A stretch of DNA of 7,195 bases from Romboutsia sp. 13368 (GCF_018336475.1 NZ_CP048741.1:310783-317977), one strand, 5' to 3'; positions 1 through 7,195 are shown, counted from the stretch's first letter. Made by a program: numbers and translations. The notes: generated by a model from the letters alone, not told the origin.

Positions 1-62
1 TAATGAGTACTTTGAGCACCTCGACACGAACGAAAGTGAGTGGAAGGTAGCGAAGTGCGTTA

Positions 63-74
63 GCACTTTGAAAA
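63..74 (+). promoter_or_regulatory. boxA-like rRNA antitermination site
   Basis: The 12 bases GCACTTTGAAAA differ at one position from the Firmicute rrn boxA core GCTCTTTGAAAA. In bacterial rRNA operons boxA RNA binds NusB and ribosomal protein S10 (NusE), and this protects the untranslated transcript from Rho and aids processing. Its position in the spacer upstream of 23S matches the usual placement. The same bases are also part of the left precursor-helix arm, so antitermination and later processing would use the same RNA segment. The function is inferred from sequence resemblance and position. Confidence 0.65.
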
Positions 75-87
75 CTGCATAACATTT
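65..87 (+). repeat. Left arm of 23S precursor processing helix
   Basis: These 23 bases pair with 3179-3201 on the far side of the 23S gene: 21 Watson-Crick pairs, one U-G pair (68 with 3198) and one A-A mismatch (82 with 3184). A second short block, 98-105, is complementary to 3164-3171 and would stack inside the first helix. Long helices bracketing 23S are the usual substrate of RNase III in bacterial pre-rRNA. In Firmicutes, Mini-III then trims close to the mature ends. The pairing is read directly from the sequence; use by an RNase III enzyme is inferred. Confidence 0.85.
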
Positions 88-700
88 AGTGATATGACAT
101 CATTTTAAACATATATGACAAGAAAAGTCTTTAAAATTACAACTTTTAAGCACTGGAATAAACTGAGTGAATACGAAGTTTGTTCAGTAGCGCTAACTTT
201 TTAATAACTGGTCAAGTTATTAAGGGTGCAGGGCGGATGCCTTGGCACTAGGAGCCGATGAAGGACGTGATAAGCTGCGATAAGCTTCGGGGAGTTGCAC
301 GTAAACTTTGATCCGAAGATTTCCGAATGAGGAAACTCACTTAGAGTAATGTCTAAGTATCGTTAAGTGAATACATAGCTTAGCGAGGGGAACCCGGGGA
401 ACTGAAACATCTAAGTACCCGGAGGAAGAGAAAGAAATTCGATTCCGTAAGTAGCGGCGAGCGAAAGCGGAACAGGCCAAACCATTGAAGTTTTCTTCGA
501 TGGGGTTGCGGACATACGACATGGAAAGATATCGTAGATGAAGAGAGTTGGAAAGCTCCGCTATAAAGTGTAATAGCCACGTAGTCAAAACGAGAAAAAT
601 ACTAGTATGATCCAGAGTACCACGGGACACGTGAAACCCTGTGGGAAGCAGGAGGGACCATCCTCCAAGCCTAAATACTACCTAGTGACCGATAGCGTAT

Positions 701-731
<31 letters not shown>

Positions 732-1295
732 GGGAGGGGAGTGAAAGAGAACCTGAAACCCTGCACTTACAAGCTGTGGGAGCACATTACTTGTGTGACC
801 GCGTACTTTTTGTAGAACGGGCCAACGAGTTACGATATGCAGCAAGGTTAAGCACTTAAGGTGTGGAGCCGTAGCGAAAGCGAGTCTTAAATGGGCGATT
901 AAGTTGCATGTCGTAGACCCGAAACCGGGCGACCTATCCATGAGCAGGTTGAAGCGAAAGTAAAATTTCGTGGAGGACCGAACCCACGAGCGTTGAAAAG
1001 CTCGGGGATGACTTGTGGATAGCGGTGAAATTCCAATCGAGCCCGGAGATAGCTGGTTCTCCCCGAAATAGCTTTAGGGCTAGCCTCAAGGTTGAGAGAA
1101 GCGGAGGTAGAGCACTGAATGTCCTAGGGGGTATTGCACTTACCGAAGACTATCAAACTCCGAATGCCGTATTCTTATACTTGGGAGTCAGACTGTGGGT
1201 GATAAGATTCATAGTCAAAAGGGCAACAGCCCAGATCGTCAGCTAAGGTCCCTAAATGTACGTTAAGTGGTAAAGGATGTGGGATTGCACAGACA

Positions 1296-1362
<67 letters not shown>

Positions 1363-1584
1363 CCTGCGCCGAAAATTTCCGGGGCTAAAACGTACTACCG
1401 AAGCTACGGCATCATTATGATGGGTAGGGGAGCTTCGTATGCAGGCTGAAGCATGACCGTAAGGACATGTGGACAGTATACGAGTGAGAATGTTGGCATG
1501 AGTAGCGAGACGTGGGTGAGAATCCCACGGGCCGTAAACCCAAGGTTTCCAGGGGAAGGTTCGTCCGCCCTGGGTTAGTCGGGA

Positions 1585-1617
<33 letters not shown>

Positions 1618-2097
1618 CAACAGGTTGATATTCCTGTACCGCCAATAAGCGTTTGAGAGATGGAGTGACACAGTAGGATAAGCTAACCACACTGTTGGTT
1701 ATTGTGTGGCTAAGTATTGAGGCAGTCTAGATAGGCAAATCCGTCTAGATAATGCTAGGATACGATGGGTAAGCCCTTCGGGGCGAAGTAGCTGATTTCA
1801 CACTGTCAAGAAAAGCTTCTATCGAGTTTAAAGGCGCCCGTACCGTAAACCGACACAGGTGGGTGAGGAGAGTATCCTAAGGCCAGCGAGAGAACTATTG
1901 TTAAGGAACTCGGCAAAATGACCCCGTAACTTAGGGAGAAGGGGTGCCTGTCTATGACAGGCCGCAGAGAATAGGCCCAAGCGACTGTTTACCAAAAACA
2001 CAGGTTTCTGCTAAGTCGCAAGACGATGTATAGGAGCTGACGCCTGCCCGGTGCTGGAAGGTTAAGGGGATCTGTTAGAGCAATCGAAGCAGTGAAC

Positions 2098-2192
<95 letters not shown>

Positions 2193-2443
2193 TTTGGGCA
2201 CTGTCTCAACAATAGACTCGGTGAAATTGTAATCCCGGTGAAGATGCCGGGTACCTGCGACAGGACGGAAAGACCCCATGGAGCTTTACTGTAGCTTGAC
2301 GTTGGGTCTTGGTACTACATGTACAGGATAGGTGGGAGACTATGAAGCATGGACGCCAGTCTGTGTGGAGTCATCCTTGGGATACCACCCTTGTAGTACT
2401 GGGATCCTAACCATAGGCCTTGAATCAGGTCTTGGAACACCGT

Positions 2444-2481
<38 letters not shown>

Positions 2482-2686
2482 AGTAACGGAGGCGCTCAAA
2501 GGTTTCCTCAGCACGGTCGGAAATCGTGCGAAGAGTGTAAAGGCAAAAGGAAGCTTGATTGCAAGACATACAGGTCGAGCAAGGACGAAAGTCGGACTTA
2601 GTGATCCGGTGGTACCGCATGGAAGGGCCATCGCTCAACGGATAAAAGCTACCCTGGGGATAACAGGCTTATCTCCCCCAAGAGTC

Positions 2687-2741
<55 letters not shown>

Positions 2742-2745
2742 TAGT

Positions 2746-2830
<85 letters not shown>

Positions 2831-2857
2831 TCGCAGGCGTAGGAAATTTGAGAAGAC

Positions 2858-2889
<32 letters not shown>

Positions 2890-2947
2890 TACCTCTGGTG
2901 TACCAGTTGTTCTGCCAAGGGCATGGCTGGGTAGCTATGTACGGAAT

Positions 2948-2980
<33 letters not shown>

Positions 2981-3106
2981 AACTTCAAGATAAGATTTCC
3001 CACCGTAAGGGTAAGACCCCAGGAAGACTACCTGGTTGATAGGTCGAAGGTGTAAGTGCAGTAATGTATTTAGCTTATCGATACTAATAGGTCGAGGACT
3101 TGACCA

Positions 3107-3240
3107 AAATAAACCTAAAGGTTTATATCGCCAACCAAATCAAAGATTTCGGTTGCTAAAGATAAATGATGGAAAATTAAATGATATGCAGTTTTCAGAG
3201 TATTAACTCTAAAACTTAAGATAATTTAATCGAAAGATTA
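3107..3240 (+). other. 23S-5S spacer
   Basis: This is a 134-base AT-rich transcribed spacer with no tRNA or open reading frame of note. It holds two compact hairpins just after 23S. One is a 6-bp stem (3110-3115 with 3120-3125). The other is a longer stem in which 3132-3141 pairs with 3145-3155 around a three-base loop and one bulged C (3150). The right arm of the 23S precursor helix follows (3179-3201). A short GAAA-loop hairpin (3227-3231 with 3236-3240) abuts the 5S gene. All pairings are read from the sequence and were not computed as energies. Confidence 0.85.
3179..3201 (+). repeat. Right arm of 23S precursor processing helix
   Basis: This is the reverse complement of 65-87 apart from one G-U pair and one mismatch. 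With its partner it brackets the 23S gene and its near flanks. The inner complementary block 3164-3171 (partner 98-105) lies just before it. Co-variation between the two arms in other rrn copies or related genomes would confirm it as a conserved RNA helix. Confidence 0.85.
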
Positions 3241-3368
3241 TGTGGTTATTATAGCAAAGAGGATACACCTGTTCCCATACCGAACACAGAAGTTAAGCTC
3301 TTTAGCGGCGATGGTACTTGGTGGGCGACCGCCTGGGAGAGTAAGACGTAGCCACGTAATCTTTTTTT
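3236..3368 (+). terminator. rRNA operon terminator built on the extended 5S stem
   Basis: The 5S terminal helix continues outward, so that 3236-3249 pairs with 3348-3361 over 14 bp (three U-G). It is followed at once by seven T residues (3362-3368), which is the layout of an intrinsic terminator. No separate GC-rich hairpin lies downstream, and the sequence after the T run falls to about 11% G+C. The 3' half of the stem alone with a shorter inner hairpin (3346-3349 with 3354-3357) is a weaker alternative. The terminator role is inferred from structure. Confidence 0.65.
3241..3356 (+). rRNA. rrf: 5S ribosomal RNA
   Basis: This is the small RNA of the large ribosomal subunit. The sequence contains the conserved CCGAACACAGAAGTTAAGC of helix III/loop B and the GATGGTACTTGGTGGG and GCCTGGGAGAGTAAGACG blocks of the 3' half. 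The terminal stem pairs 3241-3249 with 3348-3356, including three U-G pairs. The length of about 116 nt is normal for the family. It is the last gene of the operon: 23S and 5S lie in the standard order with no tRNA between or after. The exact ends are uncertain by a few bases because the terminal stem continues into the flanks. Confidence 0.96.
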
Positions 3369-3413
3369 ATTGCCAAAATTAATTCAATTCTAAAAAATAT
3401 TTAATTCTAAATT

Positions 3414-3427
3414 TAATCTAATATATA
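3414..3427 (+). repeat. 14-base direct repeat, copy 1
   Basis: TAATCTAATATATA occurs here and again, identically, at 3468-3481, with 54 bases between the two starts. In such AT-rich DNA part of the identity can be chance, but the two C-containing cores match exactly. Possible meanings are a repeated regulator site or a small local duplication. No known motif is recognised. Confidence 0.5.
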
Positions 3428-3467
3428 CCTATAAACTTATTTTAAAATATTACAAATTAAAAGTTCA

Positions 3468-3481
3468 TAATCTAATATATA
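3468..3481 (+). repeat. 14-base direct repeat, copy 2
   Basis: This is an exact copy of 3414-3427. The identity stops at both edges (T before copy 1 and A before copy 2; C after copy 1 and A after copy 2). It lies 114 bases before the nifJ start codon, within reach of an upstream promoter. Confidence 0.5.
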
Positions 3482-3538
3482 AATTAAAAAAAATACGATT
3501 ATTAATTAAATTTATGCTAAAAATAATAATTGTAAATC

Positions 3539-3567
3539 AATATGTTAATAATAATAGATAACATATT
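3539..3567 (+). promoter_or_regulatory. Inverted repeat upstream of nifJ (possible operator or leader hairpin)
   Basis: AATATGTTA (3539-3547) and TAACATATT (3559-3567) are perfect reverse complements separated by 11 bases. The dyad ends 14 bases before the ribosome binding site. The TGTTA/TAACA half-sites resemble those of the redox repressor Rex, which controls fermentation genes in Firmicutes. However, the spacing here is wider than in the usual Rex operator, so that assignment is not supported. As RNA it would be a weak all-AU-rich stem. The regulatory role is an inference from symmetry and position. Confidence 0.4.
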
Positions 3568-3581
3568 AAAAGAATACATAA

Positions 3582-3588
3582 AAGGAGA
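3582..3588 (+). promoter_or_regulatory. Ribosome binding site of nifJ
   Basis: AAGGAGA is a strong Shine-Dalgarno match, with seven bases between the final G of GGAG (3587) and the ATG at 3595. This spacing fixes the start codon; the next in-frame ATG, at 3616, has no comparable site in front of it. Confidence 0.9.
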
Positions 3589-3594
3589 TAGATT

Positions 3595-6500
3595 ATGGCA
3601 AAAGTAATTAAAACTATGGATGGTAATACAGCTGCAGCATATGTATCATATGCATACACTGATGTAGCTGCAATATTTCCAATAACTCCATCCTCTACTA
3701 TGGCAGAAGTAGTAGATGAATGGTCTGCACAAGGTGTAAAAAATATATTTAATCAAAAAGTAAGTGTTGTAGAATTACAATCTGAATCTGGTGCATCAGG
3801 AACTTTCCATGGATCACTTCAAGCAGGGGCTCTTACTACTACTTTCACCGCATCACAAGGGTTACTTTTAATGATACCTAATATGTATAAGGTATCTGGT
3901 GAATTACTTCCTGGTGTATTCCATGTTAGTGCTCGTGCATTAGCATCCCAAGCACTTTCAATATTTGGTGACCATCAAGACGTTATGGCAGCACGTCAAA
4001 CAGGATGTGTAATGCTAGCATCAGGTTCAGTTCAAGAGGTTGCAGATTTAGCAGCAGTAGCTCACTTATCTGCAATAAAAGGAAGATTACCATTTGTACA
4101 TTTCTTTGATGGATTTAGAACTTCTCACGAAATACAAAAAATAGAAGTTTTAGAGTATAGTGATTATGAGAAATTACTTGATAAACAAGCACTAAAAGCA
4201 TTTAGAGAAAGAGCATTATTACCAGAACATCCTGCAACTCGTGGTACTGCTCAAAACCCAGATATATATTTCCAAACAAGAGAAGCAGGGAATAAATATT
4301 ATGATCAAATAGTACCGATAGTAGAAGGATATATGAATGAAATGAGTAGATTAACAGGAAGAAGCTATGGATTATTTGATTACTATGGGGCTCCTGATGC
4401 TACGAATATATTAATTGCTATGGGTTCAGTAACTGAAACTATAGAAGAAACTATAGATGAATTAAATTCTAAAGGAGAGAAATTAGGTTTAATAAAGGTT
4501 CATTTATATAGACCATTTTCAGCAAAACATTTACTAAATGCTATACCTAAGACAGTAGAAAGAATATGTGTATTAGATAGAACAAAAGAGCCAGGATCTA
4601 TAGGAGAGCCACTTTATTTAGATGTAAGAGCAGCATATTATGATGAGCCAAATGCACCTATGATAATAGGTGGAAGATATGGATTAGGATCAAAAGATGT
4701 TCCTCCATCAAGTATAAAAGCTATATTTGATAATTTATCAGGTGTTAATCCCAAAAATAGATTTACAGTTGGTATAGATGATGATGTAACAAATACTTCA
4801 TTACCAATTGATGAAAGCTTTAAGTTAGAACATAAAGATACTATAAATTGTAAGTTCTGGGGATTAGGATCAGATGGTACTGTAGGAGCTAACAAACAAG
4901 CTATAAAAATAATAGGAGATAATACTAATAAATATGTACAGGCATATTTTGCATATGACTCTAAAAAATCTGGTGGAATAACAATGTCTCACTTAAGATT
5001 TGGAGACTCTCCAATAAGATCAACATATTTAATAGATAATGCAGATTATATAGCTTGCCACAATCAATCTTATGTAAATCAATATGATTTATTAAAAGGT
5101 CTTAAAAAAGGTGGTACATTTGTATTAAATACTATATGGAATGAATCAGAATTAGATACTCATTTACCAGCTAAAATGAAAAATTATTTAGCTAAAAATG
5201 AAATAAAGTTCTATACAGTAAATGCTCGTAAAATAGCTGGTGAAATAGGACTTGGAAATAGAATAAATATGATAATGCAATCTGCATTCTTTAAATTAGC
5301 TAACATAATTCCTGAAGATGAAGCAACTAAGTATTTAAAAGACTCTATAAGTAAAACATATGGTAAAAAAGGTGAAAAAGTTGTTAATATGAACTATGAA
5401 GCAGTTGAACAAGGTAAAAATGCTTTAGTTAAAATAGATATACCTTTATCTTGGGCTAGTGCTACAGATTCTGAGACTACAGATATACAAGAGCCAGAAT
5501 TTATAACAAATATATTAAGACCTATGAATGCACAAAATGGAGATAGTTTACCAGTAAGTGCATTTAACGGTATGGAAGATGGGACATTCCCTCAAGGAAC
5601 ATCAGCTTATGAAAAGCGTGGTATAGCTCCGTATGTACCAGAATGGATATTAGAAAACTGTATTCAATGTAACCAATGTTCATATATATGTCCTCATGCA
5701 ACTATAAGACCATTCCTTCTAAATGAGGAAGAATTACAAAATGCGCCAGAAGGATTTGAAACTAAAAAGGCTACAGGAAAGGGATTTGATGGATTACAAT
5801 ATAAAATTCAAGTAGATACAATGGACTGTACAGGATGCGGAAACTGTGCTGATATATGTCCAGCTAAAGATAAGGCTTTAGTAATGAAACCTCTTGAAAG
5901 TCAAACTGAAAAAGAAATACCAAACTGGGATTATGCTATATCTAGTGTTTCAGATAAGGGTTATTTAGTAGAAGGAAAAACAGTAAAAGATTCTCAATTT
6001 AAAATGCCATTATACGAGTTCTCAGGAGCATGTGCTGGATGTGGTGAGCCTGCATATATTAAATTAGTTACTCAATTATATGGAGATAGAATGATGATAG
6101 CAAATGCTACTGGATGTTCATCTATATGGGGTGGATCAGCTCCTACAACTTCATATACTGTAAATCAAGAAGGTAAAGGTCCATCTTGGGCAAACTCATT
6201 ATTTGAAGATAATGCAGAATTTGGATATGGTATGCATCTAGGTATTAAGCAAATAAGAAATAAAATAAAAGATGAAATGCAAGAATTAATATCTATGCCA
6301 GAGGCTTCTTCTTTAAAAGAAGTTTTTGAAAATTGGATAACTAATATGTATAATGGAGAAGGTTCTAAAGAAGCTAGTAAAAAAGTAATAGAAGCAATAG
6401 ATAATTCTCAATTTAGTGGAAAAGCTCAAGAATTAATAGAATGTATAAGAGAGAAGAAAGATTACTTGGTTAAGAAATCTCAATGGATAGTAGGTGGAGA

Positions 6501-7125
6501 TGGTTGGGCTTATGATATAGATTATGGAGGACTTGACCATGTACTTGCATCAGGCGAGGATGTAAATGTATTAGTATTTGATACAGAAATATACTCTAAT
6601 ACAGGAGGACAAGCATCAAAATCTACTCCTGTAGCAGCGATGGCTAAATTTGCAGCAGCAGGTAAGAGATCTAAGAAGAAAGATTTAGGTATGATGGCTA
6701 TGAGCTATGGGAATATATATGTTGCTCAGGTTAGTATGGGTGCAGATAAAAACCAAGTATTAAAAGCTATAAGAGAAGCTGAAGCATATGATGGACCATC
6801 ATTAATAATAGCTTATGCACCATGTATATCTCATGGATTAAAAGAAGGTATGGGAAGAACTACTGCTAACCAAGCTCAAGCAGTTGCTTGTGGATACTGG
6901 CACTTATATAGATATAACCCAATGTTAAAAGAAGAAGGTAAAAATCCATTTACTTTAGATTCTAAGGAACCAAAAGAAAGCTTTAGAGATTTCTTAATGG
7001 CTCAAGTAAGATATTCTGCTATAGCTAAACAATTCCCTGATGTAGCTGAAGAGTTATTTAATTTAGCTGAGAAGTACTCTAAAGAAAGATATGAAGGTTA
7101 TAAAAAATTAGCAAATCAAGACTAA
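3595..7125 (+). CDS. nifJ: Pyruvate:ferredoxin (flavodoxin) oxidoreductase, complete
   Basis: This cytoplasmic enzyme converts pyruvate and CoA to acetyl-CoA and CO2 and reduces ferredoxin or flavodoxin, the main pyruvate-oxidising step of anaerobic Clostridia. The 1176 residues match the single-chain family length. The N-terminal pyrimidine-binding domain (about 1-250) has FPITPSS with T31, E64 and R114, the same numbers as the catalytic residues of Desulfovibrio africanus PFOR. Domain II spans about 260-410. The gamma/CoA domain (about 415-630) opens with GLGSDGTVGANK (423-434). A two-cluster ferredoxin domain has cysteines 689, 692, 695, 699 and 745, 748, 751, 755. The proximal cluster uses C813, C816, C841 and C1077. 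The TPP/Mg motif has D969, T997 and N1002. All ligands are present. Residue 976 is Asp where I recall Gly. The enzyme lacks the long C-terminal extension of D. africanus. It stands alone after an rRNA operon, with its own leader and terminator. Substrate preference for another 2-oxoacid cannot be excluded. Confidence 0.97.
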   Translation: MAKVIKTMDGNTAAAYVSYAYTDVAAIFPITPSSTMAEVVDEWSAQGVKNIFNQKVSVVELQSESGASGTFHGSLQAGALTTTFTASQGLLLMIPNMYKVSGELLPGVFHVSARALASQALSIFGDHQDVMAARQTGCVMLASGSVQEVADLAAVAHLSAIKGRLPFVHFFDGFRTSHEIQKIEVLEYSDYEKLLDKQALKAFRERALLPEHPATRGTAQNPDIYFQTREAGNKYYDQIVPIVEGYMNEMSRLTGRSYGLFDYYGAPDATNILIAMGSVTETIEETIDELNSKGEKLGLIKVHLYRPFSAKHLLNAIPKTVERICVLDRTKEPGSIGEPLYLDVRAAYYDEPNAPMIIGGRYGLGSKDVPPSSIKAIFDNLSGVNPKNRFTVGIDDDVTNTSLPIDESFKLEHKDTINCKFWGLGSDGTVGANKQAIKIIGDNTNKYVQAYFAYDSKKSGGITMSHLRFGDSPIRSTYLIDNADYIACHNQSYVNQYDLLKGLKKGGTFVLNTIWNESELDTHLPAKMKNYLAKNEIKFYTVNARKIAGEIGLGNRINMIMQSAFFKLANIIPEDEATKYLKDSISKTYGKKGEKVVNMNYEAVEQGKNALVKIDIPLSWASATDSETTDIQEPEFITNILRPMNAQNGDSLPVSAFNGMEDGTFPQGTSAYEKRGIAPYVPEWILENCIQCNQCSYICPHATIRPFLLNEEELQNAPEGFETKKATGKGFDGLQYKIQVDTMDCTGCGNCADICPAKDKALVMKPLESQTEKEIPNWDYAISSVSDKGYLVEGKTVKDSQFKMPLYEFSGACAGCGEPAYIKLVTQLYGDRMMIANATGCSSIWGGSAPTTSYTVNQEGKGPSWANSLFEDNAEFGYGMHLGIKQIRNKIKDEMQELISMPEASSLKEVFENWITNMYNGEGSKEASKKVIEAIDNSQFSGKAQELIECIREKKDYLVKKSQWIVGGDGWAYDIDYGGLDHVLASGEDVNVLVFDTEIYSNTGGQASKSTPVAAMAKFAAAGKRSKKKDLGMMAMSYGNIYVAQVSMGADKNQVLKAIREAEAYDGPSLIIAYAPCISHGLKEGMGRTTANQAQAVACGYWHLYRYNPMLKEEGKNPFTLDSKEPKESFRDFLMAQVRYSAIAKQFPDVAEELFNLAEKYSKERYEGYKKLANQD

Positions 7126-7131
7126 TATATT

Positions 7132-7165
7132 AAGCGTATATCTATATAGATATACGCTTTTATTA
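7132..7165 (+). terminator. Probable intrinsic terminator of nifJ
   Basis: Bases 7132-7159 form a perfect 28-base palindrome, giving a stem of 12 bp (7132-7143 with 7148-7159) around a four-base ATAT loop, starting six bases after the stop codon. The outer part has the GCG/CGC pairs and the rest is A-T. The stem runs into TTTTATTATA, a short and interrupted T tract. The layout fits factor-independent termination of nifJ, so the gene is probably transcribed alone. Efficiency may be modest because the T run is short. Confidence 0.75.
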
Positions 7166-7195
7166 TACGTCATGGCATATTTTTACAATACTATG
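7166..7195. other. Intergenic tail, no gene seen
   Basis: The last 30 bases after the terminator are AT-rich and non-coding as far as can be seen. An ATG at the very end (7193-7195) has no ribosome binding site in front of it and cannot be judged because the window stops there. Confidence 0.5.

Larger units (their letters stand above)
1..209 (+). other. 16S-23S internal transcribed spacer (3' part)
   Basis: This is the stretch immediately upstream of the 23S gene. No 16S 3' end (the conserved anti-Shine-Dalgarno tail) is visible, so 16S lies upstream of the window and the spacer is cut by the window edge. I see no tRNA-like cloverleaf or T-loop sequence, so the visible part has neither the tRNA-Ile nor the tRNA-Ala often found here. 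Bases 1-70 are fairly GC-rich and repetitive. A 6-bp hairpin (53-58 with 63-68, loop 59-62) lies there. From about 80 the spacer becomes AT-rich. It contains a boxA-like site and one arm of the 23S precursor helix, described separately. Confidence 0.85.
3369..3581 (+). other. Extremely AT-rich intergenic region upstream of nifJ
   Basis: I count about 11% G+C over 3362-3580, well below the coding region that follows. No open reading frame or RNA gene is recognisable. It contains A- and T-tracts, a 14-base direct repeat and an inverted repeat close to the start codon. It must carry the nifJ promoter if the upstream operon terminates as predicted, but I could not pick a convincing -35/-10 pair. 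Tracts such as 3482-3493 could act as UP elements or cause bending. The region is also the leader of the downstream mRNA. Confidence 0.75.

Noticed and set aside
1..209. A tRNA gene in the 16S-23S spacer, and likewise in the 23S-5S spacer
   Set aside because: I found no T-loop (GGTTCGAATCC-like), no anticodon arm and no acceptor stem in either visible spacer.
3530..3558. Possible nifJ promoter: TTGTAA at 3530-3535 with a weak -10 around 3552-3560
   Set aside because: The -35 matches four of six consensus bases, but no -10 at 16-18 bases matches more than three of six. In DNA of about 11% G+C such partial matches are expected by chance.
3543..3563. Rex operator upstream of nifJ
   Set aside because: The TGTTA and TAACA half-sites are present, but they are 11 bases apart instead of the roughly 6 expected for the Rex consensus TTGTTAAnnnnTTAACAA.
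4638..4895. An 85-codon minus-strand frame inside nifJ
   Set aside because: It is a shadow of the coding strand with no recognisable domain. The + strand frame there is an intact, well-known enzyme.
7162..7188. Minus-strand promoter: TATAAT (7162-7167) with TTGTAA (7183-7188)
   Set aside because: The spacing is only 15 bases, and transcription would run straight into the terminator palindrome and the end of nifJ. A chance match in AT-rich DNA is more likely.

Overview
The window holds the downstream part of a ribosomal RNA operon followed by one large metabolic gene, all on the + strand. The mosaic fits a low-GC anaerobic Firmicute of the class Clostridia. The protein gene is very AT-rich and prefers codons such as ATA and AGA. 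The 5S and 23S sequences look like those of Peptostreptococcaceae (the Clostridioides / Paraclostridium / Romboutsia group). The large enzyme is the ferredoxin-linked pyruvate oxidoreductase typical of fermentative anaerobes. The family-level placement is inferred from recalled sequence resemblance, not from a search.

Layout: positions 1-209 are the end of the 16S-23S internal transcribed spacer; the 16S gene itself lies outside the window. The spacer has no tRNA in the visible part, but it has a boxA-like antitermination site at 63-74. It also carries the left arm (65-87) of a long precursor helix whose right arm is at 3179-3201, beyond the 23S gene. The 23S rRNA gene runs from about 210 to 3106 and looks complete and ordinary, with an intact I-CeuI site and wild-type bases at the drug-target positions checked. 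A 134-base spacer without a tRNA leads to the 5S rRNA (about 3241-3356). The operon appears to end on a 14-bp helix that extends the 5S terminal stem and is followed by seven T residues.

Positions 3369-3581 are an untranslated stretch of about 11% G+C. It contains a 14-base direct repeat and, close to the next gene, a perfect 9-base inverted repeat that could be an operator or leader hairpin. A strong ribosome binding site then precedes a 1176-codon gene for pyruvate:ferredoxin (flavodoxin) oxidoreductase (nifJ/por) at 3595-7125. Its catalytic, thiamine pyrophosphate/Mg and iron-sulfur ligands are all present. The gene ends at a perfect 28-base palindrome that probably acts as its terminator, so it looks monocistronic. 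The last 30 or so bases contain no recognisable gene.

The enzyme would oxidise pyruvate with CoA to acetyl-CoA and CO2 while reducing ferredoxin, the central step of clostridial fermentation. Nothing in the window looks like a new biological system. The points worth a second look are regulatory and RNA-structural: the alternative pairings around boxA and around the 5S stem, the dyad upstream of nifJ, and one unusual residue in the thiamine-binding motif.
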